Positions 1 to 10,677 of a DNA stretch of 64,000 bases are shown here, piece after piece (position 1 is the first letter of the stretch; each line of letters begins with the position of its first letter). The stretch comes from Pseudofabraea citricarpa (taxonomy: Eukaryota > Ascomycota > Leotiomycetes > Helotiales > Dermateaceae): positions 248,001-312,000 of the forward strand of contig JAPWGK010000021.1 of assembly GCA_029641185.1 (NCBI GenBank), written 5' to 3'. The translations under genes and the position numbers were made by a program. Under the pieces are notes generated by a model. That model worked only from the letters and a program-made list of their open reading frames with translations. It made no database searches and had not been told where the DNA came from.

Positions 1-707
1 TCGTCAACATTCTTGAAGATGACTTGAGAAGCGAGAACAGGTGCAACGACGGTTCCGATGGCCTGGAAACCCTGTGCGAGGGTAAGACGCATCTCGGAGT
101 ATCTTGGAGGACCACATGTGGCGATGAAGGGGTTTGCAGCTGCCTCAAGAGTTGAGAGACCGCTGCCAACGATGAACATGCTACCACAGAAACCACCAAA
201 ACTGTAAATTGTTAGTCGCGGCTCTATTCCATATGAATGATTTAACTCACGATCGCTTAAGGCCGGATGGCCAAAACATCAAAGCTCCCACGCCATAGAT
301 GCAAAGACCAATGATAAATGCCCATCGGTAACCGAGTCTTCTCACAATCCACCCGGAGTATGTAAGAGGACCGATGAAGTAAGCACCAAAGTAAGCGGCC
401 TGCAGACCACCAGACTGGCCCTGAGTAATATTTAAAGCGACCTGGAAATGAGCGTTTAGCACGTCGAGAAGACCGTACGCAAACTGTGGATGGTTAGCAT
501 GTGCTCATTTATGCGGATCGGCGATTAACTTACTCCCCACATGAAGAAGAGAATGGTGACCAAGCAGACAGGCACAATAGACTGTCGCAAGGTGATTTCA
601 CCTGCTCCGGTGACGACATGGTCATCAATTGCTTTCTTGGGCTGGAGCTTTGCAATGACTGGAGCAGAGCCCTTCCTTTCAGGTTGAACTTCCTGAACGT
701 TCGACAT
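1..707 (-). CDS. MFS transporter, L-fucose permease (FucP) type, 5' part only
   Basis: The N-terminal part of a plasma-membrane sugar/H+ symporter; the rest lies beyond the left edge. The start is ATG at 707. Exon 1 is 707-534, the introns are 484-533 and 202-250, and exon 3 continues to base 1. Exon 1 encodes a cytosolic N-terminus followed by the first membrane helix (LRQSIVPVCLVTILFFMWG). Exon 2 carries GGLQAAYFGAYFIGPL and the loop GWIVRRLGYRWA, the fungal form of the MFS motif-A region. Exon 3 contains GSGLSTLEAAANPF, a signature of the fucose/glucose-galactose permease branch. Introns are 50 and 49 bp and both joins keep the frame. The exact substrate cannot be told from sequence; fungal members are usually assigned only as sugar transporters. 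Confidence 0.88.
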
Positions 708-913
708 GATGAATTGTTCGCTTGTCGGCTTTATGTAGTGTGCTGGAAATGTCGAAAATTGACCTAAGAAGCTGCAACAAAGCAGATCTCGTATTTGACA
801 AGTACTTTTCTCGAATTAACTGTTGAGAAAGAGTAGTGAGAGCAGGATACTGGAGAGAAAAAAACCGACTGGAAATCTGCCTCTGTTTATACTCCAGACC
901 CCAAAGCCCCAGC

Positions 914-946
914 TCCCCAAGTCCCCAAGTCCCCAAGTCCCCAAGC
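914..946. repeat. (CCCCAAGT)n minisatellite
   Basis: About four tandem copies of an 8-bp unit CCCCAAGT, with degenerate copies on both sides (CCCCAGCT, CCCCAAGC). It lies about 200 bp upstream of the FucP-type start, in its probable promoter. Confidence 0.85.
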
Positions 947-2346
947 CCCGGGTCTCCACTTACTCCACGCGATCGGCAGGTCTTGCTCAGCATCTCGGGG
1001 GTATTATGGGGCGAGGGGTTTCCGAGGTCGAACCTTCAAAACAGCAATCTTGGCTCGCGCCTTGACCAAATGTTAGGTTGTTGGATTCTACAAATCAGCT
1101 GTCCCTGTCAGTTGGTGTGTCCAATAAGCTGTGGGCTTCCAAGAAAGGCAATATTGCGCTATCGCCATGAGATTCTCAAAGTTGGTTGTTTGCAGTCGCT
1201 GGGGTTTTGAATGATCGCTTCCCCGCTTTTGTCCATTGTTCTCACAGTCTGCTGTGCGCCTCGCAGGATTGAGGCTCAATGGACGACATGACAGTTGGTA
1301 GTTCTGGACACTATGAAGTTGGTGTATGACGGACTGCGCGGACATGCGACGGACGTGACCTCAGATACGGGTGGCGCACAGTTGGTGCGAGCCGCATTCT
1401 GATGGTAACTCGCGGCGACTGAGTCTTGTCTAGAGTGTCTTGGTATCAGGCCTAGCGTCGTTTATGTCCGTTTAAACCAGTCAGCTGCCGTGCCGACACA
1501 CCATGCTGCTCTCCTGGCCTGTCCATAATGCCATCTCGTTTGTTGAGATGTCTTCTACCGACGCGTTGCAGCGAGCCAAGCTGCCAAGTTGCCGAGGGCT
1601 TCCCTGCCACATTTGCACTAAAAGCTTCGGTGACATAAATGCCATGGCTTAAAGCGCTCAAAGTCACTGACCAGGCACGAAGGTTCGAATCTGGTAAGCT
1701 TTGGAAGGTCGAGAGAACACCCCAAGAACACCTGAGAGTTTGCTGAGAGTTTGGCTTGATGGTAGAAACGCTTGGGCTTCTCGCGACTCGTGCTTGGACA
1801 GACGTTAAAAGCTGGTATGCTTTCTCCAACCCTGCTGGCCATTTCTGGGCTACGCACTTGATACGTCAGCAATAGCGAACATTTTGACGTTGCGGGGAAC
1901 ATCTGTGCTGACTTTATCGGCCTCGACGAGACTCTCTGCATGAAGCACCCGACTTGGTATGGCCGACATTTCACCTCAAAAACCCAAAACCGGACCAGGT
2001 TCATTCCAATCTGGCAAGCTGTTCCGAAGATTGAGCACTTTCATCGTGTCCACGTGCCTCTCAATGCTCTGGGCCAAATGGCTGGGAACCTGTGACTGTC
2101 ATCTCCCTTGAACCTTGATCATCCTTCAATACTCCTGTCCAGTAATTTTCGAAATCTCTTCGAATTCAGACGCGACACTTGAACTTCAGTTGTCTCATGC
2201 TCCATATCGAGTACCGGGATGTATCTTGCACTATATCGGAGGAAAATCTGGATGATAAGTTTGAAATTGCTTTGTATGTAATTGCATTGACACTGGGCGA
2301 ACCACTCGCGGGCCGATAACATTCTTCAGCAACGCATGTAACAACT
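947..2346. other. Intergenic, no gene seen
   Basis: Between the FucP-type promoter and the 3' end of the Vps62-type gene. Short ORFs exist on both strands, but none shows splice-compatible extension or recognisable protein character. Confidence 0.5.
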
Positions 2347-3627
2347 TCAAAATAACCCCAATGCGACCAATATTCCCAAGCCAGTGACGGCTATGTTTGT
2401 GCTTCGTGATGACGCAGCCCCAGCCGTGCTTGAAATTGACGATTGAGATCGAAGTGCTGTGGGAGTGCTGGTCGCAGAACTTGTCCTTGAGACGGTGACT
2501 GGTATCGTTGAACCACTGGTAGCTGGTAAGACTGATAGAGTTGTGCAATTATTAGCATTCGGGCAAGTTTCAGTTCGGTTCAAAACTTTGTCTAAAGGTC
2601 CAGTCGGCCCCGACTCAAACCTGTACGCAATACTGACGTTTAAGAAGTTGAGCTGCCTGGGATCACTGTCTAAATATTGCTTGTCGCCCCAACGGCCAAG
2701 GAAGTGCAGCCATGCCACCGGGGCATCGGCTTCTAGGCTAGTGAACGTGCCATTGTCCTCTGAAGTGGGTTGGTACGAGTAGTAATACGCAGAGAGAGTT
2801 GGGTCCCAGAGCGCTCCAGCAGATGTGTAATCGTTCACTGTGAAAGGACCTAGCACTCGCGAATGTGTCCCCGGCACAGCAAAATTTGCATGGCTTCCAA
2901 TTGCACTGTACACAATGGGCCGTGTACCATTTTTGGAAATGGCATCCCAAGCAAAGGCTTGCCCAGACTGTCGACGGTTAGTATGTGGCCAATTGGAACC
3001 CAGTATTAATGCGACTCACGTCATGCTGGCTATACCACATGGAAATCGGCGTCCCATTTCTGAATCGGATCATGTTATGCTCCCAATCCCCAACGTGATT
3101 ACCCAGGACTTGGTCCCCAGCGGTTAATCCGAGGTTGTAGGCATAGAAAAACATGTAGAATGCATCAACAATCCCGTCTCCATGGTCGTTGACAATGATG
3201 GCTGCAGACTTGGCCCCTGCCGTTTCGTGGGATGTGGGATCCGGAAAAACTCCATAAAGCCATTGGGGGTTGGTGGTAATATCATCATTCGAGGTTAGAT
3301 ATATCGGACACGAACCAAAGTTTTCAAGGGTGCAATTGCCAGCAGAATTCAGTTGGTCGAGGTTGTTGAGGGTAGGTGTCACTCCTAGAGCTGTGAAATT
3401 TAGGGTTGGAGAAGTGTTGGTGAGTTGCGATGCAATATCTGAAGGGAAATAAAGCTCATTTTCATCCAGATATAAAAGTGGTGCTGACAAAGTAAGTCGG
3501 GATCCCTTTTCCGTGATTTAGCTTGCTCACCATATTTTTTCACAAATTCCAATGCTTCTGCAGTCGCTGGGGTAGCTGCATAGCAGATCGCCACTAGGGA
3601 CGTGAGTATCCATTTCAAACCATGCAT
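2347..3627 (-). CDS. Vps62 (vacuolar protein sorting 62)-family secreted protein
   Basis: A 393-residue protein with a cleavable signal peptide (MHGLKWILTSLVAICYAATP). Three exons: 3627-3531, 3483-3020 and 2967-2347; introns of 47 and 52 bp; the joins restore one frame of 1182 nt. The middle exon holds the family core: NPQWLYGVFPD, DGIVDAFYMFFYAYN and GNHVGDWEHNMIRF. Exon 3 continues with AFAWDAISKNGTRPIVYSAI and GSHANF, typical of Vps62/DUF946-type proteins. A Ser/Thr-rich stalk and a final hydrophobic stretch (IAVTGLGILVALGLF) suggest a GPI anchor. Yeast Vps62 is linked to cytoplasm-to-vacuole trafficking, but the biochemical role of the family is not established. Extracellular or vacuolar location is inferred from the signal peptide. 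Confidence 0.85.
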
Positions 3628-4301
3628 GTTGTTATGTGGAATCGATGAGTGTTCTTGGTGATGATTCTCGTGGCAGATTTGGTGGAGAAATCCGGGGATT
3701 GCGGATCGTGGAGAAGTACATCGTATATCAGGTGACTCAGACCAAGGGCTTCATCTTAGGCTCGTCACGTGCCATCACTCTAAAGTGCTATGTTTCAAGC
3801 CGTCAGCTAACTAGGCAATTAGATAGTTCTATCTAATTACTAAGCTTAGAGTCAGTTAATTCAGAATATAGATTCTAAAAATTGGGATTGAGTCGACTGA
3901 GTAATTCCTTAGCTAAACTTAAACTAACCTTTCCAACTCAGAGAGCCATTTCTTCATGTAAAGAGTATATTGTCGCATGCCATGTATATGAGGCACTATG
4001 ATACAAAGTACACCAGATCGGCTTGATCGAAACTTGATCTGGGTCTTGGGGGGAGGTGTGTGCAAATATATATCCGATGATTCCAAATATCACATGATCT
4101 TGACTTAGAATCTCAACCCCGCATTCTTACCCCAATCCTGATTCTCTTGCATCTCCGGAAAAATACAATGACGCAGAATCCCTCGGGGTATTCCAATTGT
4201 GTCAAGATAATTGCCTCGGCTGTCTCAATCTCTTAGTTCTTGTGCTGCTATTTTATGGTTGACATTACTACTTTGCTGCGTACAACCAATCGATATTCAA
4301 G
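3628..4301. other. Divergent intergenic region
   Basis: Shared upstream region of the minus-strand Vps62-type gene and the plus-strand acyl-CoA ligase. It is AT-rich with several TATATAT-like words near 4070. No gene was seen. Confidence 0.5.
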
Positions 4302-6112
4302 ATGATTTTCAAAAGCACACAACCGGACATTAAATGCAAGTAGTCCAAGTGAAATTTAATACAATGTTCCCATTGTAAGTGGGGTTATTCATGCAAAAAT
4401 GCTGACAGGTTTTAGTTCCCAGAGATGTCACAACATGGACATGGCTCTTTAATTCTCCAGCATCACCTCTGGCTCGGTTCCCGGAAAAGGAGCTTCGTGG
4501 TTTTACAAATGTCGGTACGAAAGAACGCATCTCATATCTAGATGTCAAAAAATATACGACATGGCTATCTACAGCGTTGGTCAAGAAGTATGGACTCGAG
4601 CAGGGAGATACAGTGGCCCTCTTCTCACCCAACACAATCTGGTATCCTGTGGCTATGCTCGGAGTCAATCGAGTCGCTGGGATTGTGTCAGGTGCCAGTC
4701 CTGCATATAACGTCGAAGAAATGACTTACGCTTTGAAGACCGGAGGTGCTAAATTCTTGATGACCGTCCCGGGAAGTATGGAAGTTGCAGCCGCTGCAGC
4801 AAAAGCAGCTGGCATCAAGAAGGAGCATGTCTTTCTTTTGGAGGGCGAATTCAAAGGGCTCACGACCATGAAGAAATTGCTCGACATTGGGAAGTCCTAC
4901 GGAGATCACGGGCAAGTTCCTCCTTATAAACTACCCCAAGGAAAAACCAACTTTGATCTTTGTGGATTCTTGAGTTTCAGTAGCGGCACCACAGGTCTTC
5001 CGAAAGCAGTATGTATTTCTCTCTATCTCAAGTCTATCTCAAAACTAATTTTTCAGGTCATGATTTCCCATCAGAATGTCATCGCCCAGTGTTTACAAAT
5101 TCGACAAATCACGCCTGAAACCCATAAGAAGGTCCTAGCGGTTCTTCCATCATTTCATATCACTGGCCTCGTTCACGCGTTGCACCTGCCAATCCTCCTT
5201 AATGCAGAAGTCTACATGCTGGATGCATTCACCATGAAAGGTATGCTGGATACAGTAGTCAAATACCAAATCAGCGAACTTCTTCTCGTGCCACCAATTT
5301 TAATCCGCATGGTACGAGACCCAATCGTCGATTCATACGACCTCCGGCACGTAACAAGGTTTAGTAGCGGGGCTGCTCCTCTCTCGCCTGAGATTCTTAA
5401 GCAATTGCAAGAGAAGTATCCTTGGACAGGATTCAAGCAAGGATACGGGATGACAGAGAGTTGTAGCTGCATTACTGCTCATCCACCCGAGTTGTATGAC
5501 TACAAATATGCCCACTCTGTCGGCACAATCTGTGCATCGACCGAAGTGAAAATCATTGATGAGGAAGGTAGTGAACTGGGTATTAATCAGCCTGGGGAAC
5601 TACTAGCACGGGGGCCCCAGATCACAATGGGATACTTAAATAATGAGGATGCTACTAAGAACACTTACACCGATGGATGGTTGCATACAGGGGATCAGGT
5701 CATGATCGATTCGGCAGGTGTTATCACTGTCACAGATCGAATTAAAGAGATGATCAAAGTCAAAGGAATCGGGGTTGCACCCGCCGAGCTCGAAGATTTG
5801 CTACTTGGACATCCGTATGTGGAAGATTGTGCTGTGCTGGGCATCCCGGATGATTACAGCGGCGAGAAACCGAAAGCGTATGTAGTGAGGAAGGAAAATT
5901 CGCCGAAAGAGAAAGAAGTTGGGGAGGTGTTGTTGAAGTATGTCAAAGAGAAAAAGGTAAGGCATAAGTGGATTAAGGAAATTGAGATTGTCGACATCAT
6001 TCCAAAAAGTGCTAGTGGTAAGATTTTGAGGAGGATCCTGAGGGATAGAAATCGTGCTGGGAGCCATGGGACGGTGGTCAGAGAGAGAGTTGCGGAGAAG
6101 GCGAAATTGTGA
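4302..6112 (+). CDS. 4-coumarate-CoA ligase-like acyl-CoA synthetase, peroxisomal
   Basis: An ATP-dependent acid:CoA ligase of the ANL superfamily, 560 residues. Exons are 4302-4335, 4416-5008 and 5057-6112. The first exon encodes only MIFKSTQPDIK, the usual N-terminus of fungal 4CL-like proteins. It is joined through an 80-bp intron with a GC-AG boundary (donor TGCAAGT); using the downstream ATGs would lose this conserved end. The second intron (48 bp) has no stop and is a multiple of three, so it could be missed by gene callers. Key motifs are the AMP-binding P-loop SSGTTGLPK, YGMTES, the adenylate-binding aspartate in GWLHTGDQ, and the C-terminal catalytic lysine region PKSASGKILRR. The protein ends in AKL, a type-1 peroxisomal targeting signal. 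The likely substrate is an aromatic or medium-chain acid; specificity cannot be read. Confidence 0.92.
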
Positions 6113-7313
6113 TAGGTCTTCAACCGGGAAGATTTTCCAGATGTCAAGTCAACCGTGAATTTTCTTTATACATGATTAGCTTTGATGCTATATTTATATT
6201 GTAGAAAACGAACATATTCGATACTCTAGAGATTAATTTTGGAGCTTACAGTCTCTACGAGTATTTCCGACTAGTCCCTAAAACCATGCCCAAGTGAGTT
6301 ATGTTGTATCAAGTGTTGAGGACTGAAGAGAGAAGAACGGATACAGTGGCAGATTTGTGGCACTAGTTTCGTTACAACAAGAAAAGAAATTCTTTTATTA
6401 CAAACCTAGTCCATTTTCTACCAAATTGGCAGCAGTTGTGTCATTCTATATGTTAACCAGATGATTGATTGGGCTCTTGGCTTAATTCATGGGTTTTCTA
6501 TTGATTCCTCCTTATTTTCACTTCTGCTTATCTTCTGCAATGATGAGCTGTCTCACCACCAGCGCTAGAATGCCTGAAGTCACTGCTAAATATGACCTAT
6601 ATATTGTCTCTATCTGTATAATTAGTCGATTATGTGGATTTATGATTCATGCGATGGTGTTCTACCTGTCATATCAAATAAGGGTGGTCATAATTTACTA
6701 TCTTGGCGTATTTTCATGAATGGCCATCATTAATCAGACAATATGAAGGCATGAGGTATGGTAATATGAATCGTATGATATGAAGAGTGATGCTTGGTAC
6801 TTGATCATGGCGGCCCAAACAGGAGTGGTGACCACATTGACATTGGGCATTTCTTCTTTGTATCTAGTTTTTGGATTTTGAACCTTGGCCAACGCATCAT
6901 ACGTGGCAGCATTTGGTGAGCACACGAAGCTAACACAATTTAGATTAGGATAGAACTCATCTCTTTTTCTCTTCTTGGATCACTTGTCATGGCTAGAGTG
7001 AAAATTTGAGTGTCAAGTTAATATGACAGCACTCTATGCCTTCTTTTTCAAAATAGTTTTAACATTCGTCAGTTATGTTTGCGCTTTGTTTTGTGGAATA
7101 TGGCCTACAATGCCTTTTTGTATTTTTGTAAAAGACAAACCTGAATAGTATTCAAATGCAGAATGCAGGAAGGTTTCTTTAATATCATTCTATTTGCTCG
7201 AGTGTATCCTACCACAAGAAACGACCTAGCACCCTGTAGACCACACCCAACACTAAATCAACGTGTTATATATCCCTCAACCACCTGGGCATATAACATA
7301 GCCGGTAGACTCC
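6113..7313. other. AT-rich intergenic region
   Basis: 1.2 kb between the ligase and the tiny minus-strand gene. A minus-strand ORF at 6734-6925 reads somewhat like protein (NAATYDALAKVQNPKTRYKE) but has no partner exons I can join. No gene was supported. Confidence 0.4.
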
Positions 7314-7599
7314 TCAATGTTGTCCTGGTTGTTCAACACTTTCAAGCTCAAACTGTATCAATCAGCATCTGGCGACTGAAACATGGTTGACAAGCTTACG
7401 TCGGTCAGGTAGCGTGGCGCTTGGATGCTCCACTGTCCTGCTTTGAACTTGAACGATCAGCCTCTAATTGCTACAATGAACATCGTACTATTTATTGACT
7501 CACCATTATGCGATAGTTGTTCGGTCCAAATTCGCGCTGCATGAGGTCTCGCAGGCGTTGCTCATCGATGTAGAGGTTTGGTATTATTTGAACAGGCAT
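7314..7599 (-). CDS. Small hypothetical protein, three exons (60 aa)
   Basis: A very short gene that ORF-only calling would miss. Exons are 7599-7504 (32 codons), 7447-7400 (16 codons) and 7352-7314 (12 codons plus TGA), with introns of 56 and 47 bp; both start GTGAG or GTAAGC and all joins are in phase 0. The protein opens MPVQIIPNLYIDEQRLRDLM and continues with QREFGPNNYRI, then GQWSIQAPRYLTD. Amino-acid composition is normal and protein-like, which is why I call it. There is no signal peptide, membrane helix or known motif, and I do not recognise the family. The first acceptor (TTCAAG) is weak, so that junction could shift by a few bases. Confidence 0.5.
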
Positions 7600-8167
7600 G
7601 TTGATAAGAGTGGTCTTATTTTCGAGTATTCTGAAGAGGGGAGTCTTTTGAAGAGGAAGAAGTAAAAGAAGGAGAAGACTTTATCTGCTACTAGAAACTG
7701 GATGAGGCCCTCGAAGGTAGGTGGCGCCACAAAAGCAAACTTCAGATTTGTGTTCATAACAGACGTGTTCATTGCCAACAAAAAAGCTCTTGTGGCGGGC
7801 AAGCGACTCATCAGATGCACAGCCCAAAGCAGTCGCCCGTGGACAGCCTAATTCGTACAACCATATGCACACCATTCAAGAAATCGGGAAGTAACTTAGT
7901 AAGCGAGCTAGTAATATTGTAAGCTTGTCTCAAATTTTATCACCACTGTAAATTCGCTGTAAATAGTTAAAATTGTGTAATTATCCTTGGAATGAGCCTT
8001 CACTCAAGCCTACTTTACATCAGCTGGTCTACATGGACGCCCCATTGTGAGGCGGCATGACTAGGCTGGATCGCCGAGAAGGCTGAGGTGTGACACGCAT
8101 TCCATGTTGATAAGGCTTCGCAAACCCCTCGACTTTCGACCCTCTGAACTGAAGCTCAAACCCCAGA
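7600..8167. other. Divergent intergenic region, no gene seen
   Basis: Upstream DNA shared by the tiny minus-strand gene and the CorA-like gene. Short antisense ORFs near 7584-7875 have no coding character. Confidence 0.45.
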
Positions 8168-10125
8168 ATGGAAGAAACAAGACCGGAACAGAAAGTTTCT
8201 GATATTCCCTCGACAACCGGGTATTATTCTGAACCCATGTTGCCTCTTTGTGCGGAATTGGACGATGAACCAGCCTTCTTTGATGATCGGGAAGACATAT
8301 TCACCAAGAACGACGAAACATCTTGGGTGGACTTCAAGTCATCAGTAAACACAGGACAAAAAGAAAAACAAATATTATTAGGAGACCCCGAAAGGAACCG
8401 TGATAAAACTTTGAGAACCACTGAGCGACTCAGAGCGGATGATAAATTGTGGAAGATTTCAAGACTCAGAGTAAGGCTCCCTTCCTTATTTGCCTCCTCA
8501 CTCATAGAAACTCATTGATAATACAGGATGAATGTCAATTTCATGCATTGTATGTATTAATTATTGATGGTTTCACGCTGGAGCTAATCAACCACAGCTT
8601 CATTAGACAGAAAAACTCTAATGGGTATTTATTGCTCAAACGAACACTCTTCGAAGCTCTCATAAATTCAAATGGTGTCTTTGGAAAATTCAAAGAGGTT
8701 ACTATGTCATTTGGTCGTAAACAACGCGAGCTTGATATTGGCCCTCCACATTGCCGTTTCAACATTAATGAACCTGACGAGTTCGCTTTATTTTCGAATT
8801 ATGGTTTGTTGATTCTTCTTACCTTGTAACAACATAAACTGACAATTGTGAAACAGAATGCTCATATGGCCTTCGATACGTTGAAATGAACGGATATGGA
8901 CAGAATAAAGAGCCATGGTCCATTCGTCAGATAGCAATTTATCAAAAGCATGTTCATGGCACGCATACCTGGATCTTCATATCTCCCTCTTCAAAGATGG
9001 AACACAAAATAGACAAGTACATCGAAAATGTTTCTATCTCACAAAACAATCATCACCAAAGAAATCCCATCGAACTCCATTTAATTCTGATCGAGTCCGC
9101 ATTAGCAAATTGGCGATGGTATATCAAAAGTCTTGTTGACCGTGCAACTGAACAGTCAAGCAGGATAATTGCAGCCACAGCTGGTAAAGGCAAGTCTGCA
9201 TCTATTGATATCGAGATAAACTTTGCAGACCGTCAGGTTTTAAAGGTTGTCGAAGACAGAGTGTTAGATTTGCTCATAATCTTCGAGTCGACAGCGGATA
9301 CCATATCTACCATACTGGAGCAATACAATCTCATATATAACGGGGAAGAAAAACAATGCCGGCGTGATCAAGTTACTATCAGATTACGAGATAATCTTCG
9401 AGAAGTCGAGCTCTATCATAAGAAAGTGGAAACACTTCACAAAATGGTCCAGGGTACTGCGTCACTGGTAATTTTCCAAAGCTTATCACATACTGCGGAC
9501 TCTACTGATGAACGGGTAGTTATCTGATCTTCTTGATTACGAGAATGCCAAAATTGCTGAAGAGAACAGCAAGGCGCTCGCGGTACTTGCTCAAGAATCG
9601 CGAGAAGAAAATGTTACAATGCGCAAATTAACCGAGGAAGGGACTAAAGATGCCGCCGCTGTCAAAGTAATTACTTTGATTACGATTTTGTTTCTGCCTA
9701 CAACAGTAGTATCAGTAAGTCTGTGGAGATAAATTGCTACGAAATTTTGATGATAACCGTAATAGGGCTTTTTTTCCACACAATTCGTAAAGCAGTCAGA
9801 TGATGGGCGTCTGTTAGAGCTAACGGATAATTGGTGGCTTATTGTGGCAGTGGCCCTTCCACTGACAGCCTTCACCATTGTGGTGTGGTATTGTTGGATG
9901 GAATACCCGTGGAAAAAATGGTGGCGTACATTATGGTATGGGTGGCGTTCCAGCCGCCCGGTTGGAGAGTCGGACATAGAAAAACAAGCCTCTAGTCCTA
10001 TGAGGCCACGGCAAGAAAACGAATATAACTTTAATCTAGAAAGCCAGTTGGAGCTGGGACAGCACGAGTCTTTCGATGGCGTTCGTTGTAATTACTCAAG
10101 GAAGCGGGAAATCTCAGACAGGTGA
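8168..10125 (+). CDS. CorA-like (Mg2+ transporter-like) two-TM membrane protein
   Basis: A 581-residue protein in five exons: 8168-8470, 8527-8803, 8857-9467, 9520-9714 and 9766-10125; introns of 51-56 bp, total coding length 1746 nt with no broken codon. The N-terminal two thirds are soluble. The segment before the membrane region is helical (RDNLREVELYHKKVETLHKM, then a Glu/Lys-rich stretch). Two helices close the fold: roughly 445-462 (VKVITLITILFLPTTVVS) and 486-508 (WWLIVAVALPLTAFTIVVWY). Between them, GFFSTQF stands where bacterial CorA has the GMN selectivity motif, as is common in fungal CorA-like proteins, so Mg2+ transport should not be assumed. A charged cytosolic tail follows. Such fungal CorA-like genes often occur in accessory regions near HET genes, as here. 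Confidence 0.8.
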
Positions 10126-10677
10126 AGCCAACAGAAATGTAACATTTTTTTCAGCTTCCATAATATGTGTGATAGCGGCATCTATTTTAGTCATTCATCA
10201 AAACGAATCAAGAATCAACCAAAGTCAAGAGCCTGGGAATATCAAAAATAACTTCCTACGAAATTTCATAGCCTGTACGCCAAAAGAAAGGCAAACACGG
10301 AATAGTTGCTTACTGATCACGAAGAAATGAGGCCCCCTCACTGCCTCAGATAGTGGCCAACCAAACAAGTGTGCAACCACACCAGATTGTAAAGGTTACA
10401 TCACGCACATTCGCGCTTGAAAACCAAAGTTCTGAGGCTCAGTTGAAAGGGAAATCTGCCTAATCATATATAACCCCGAAAAGAATGGACCAGTCGCAAA
10501 TTAGACGCATATGCGAACTTGTTAGGATGCTAAGATGAAATTTTGTTGTTGCTGCAAATTGTTTGCGTACCACAAAACCAACTCAGCCTCATTTAAACTA
10601 GGACAGCTAGCAATGTCTAGTAAGCTGCAAAAGTGGCACACGGTCGGTAAAATGCTAACAATCAGTCAGATGGACAG
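10126..10677. other. Intergenic, no gene seen
   Basis: Upstream region of the kinase-domain gene. It has no convincing ORF. Confidence 0.5.

Noticed and set aside
1681..1700. GGTTCGAATC word resembling a tRNA T-loop (B box)
   Set aside because: No matching T-stem, anticodon arm, or acceptor pairing around it; no A box at the right distance.
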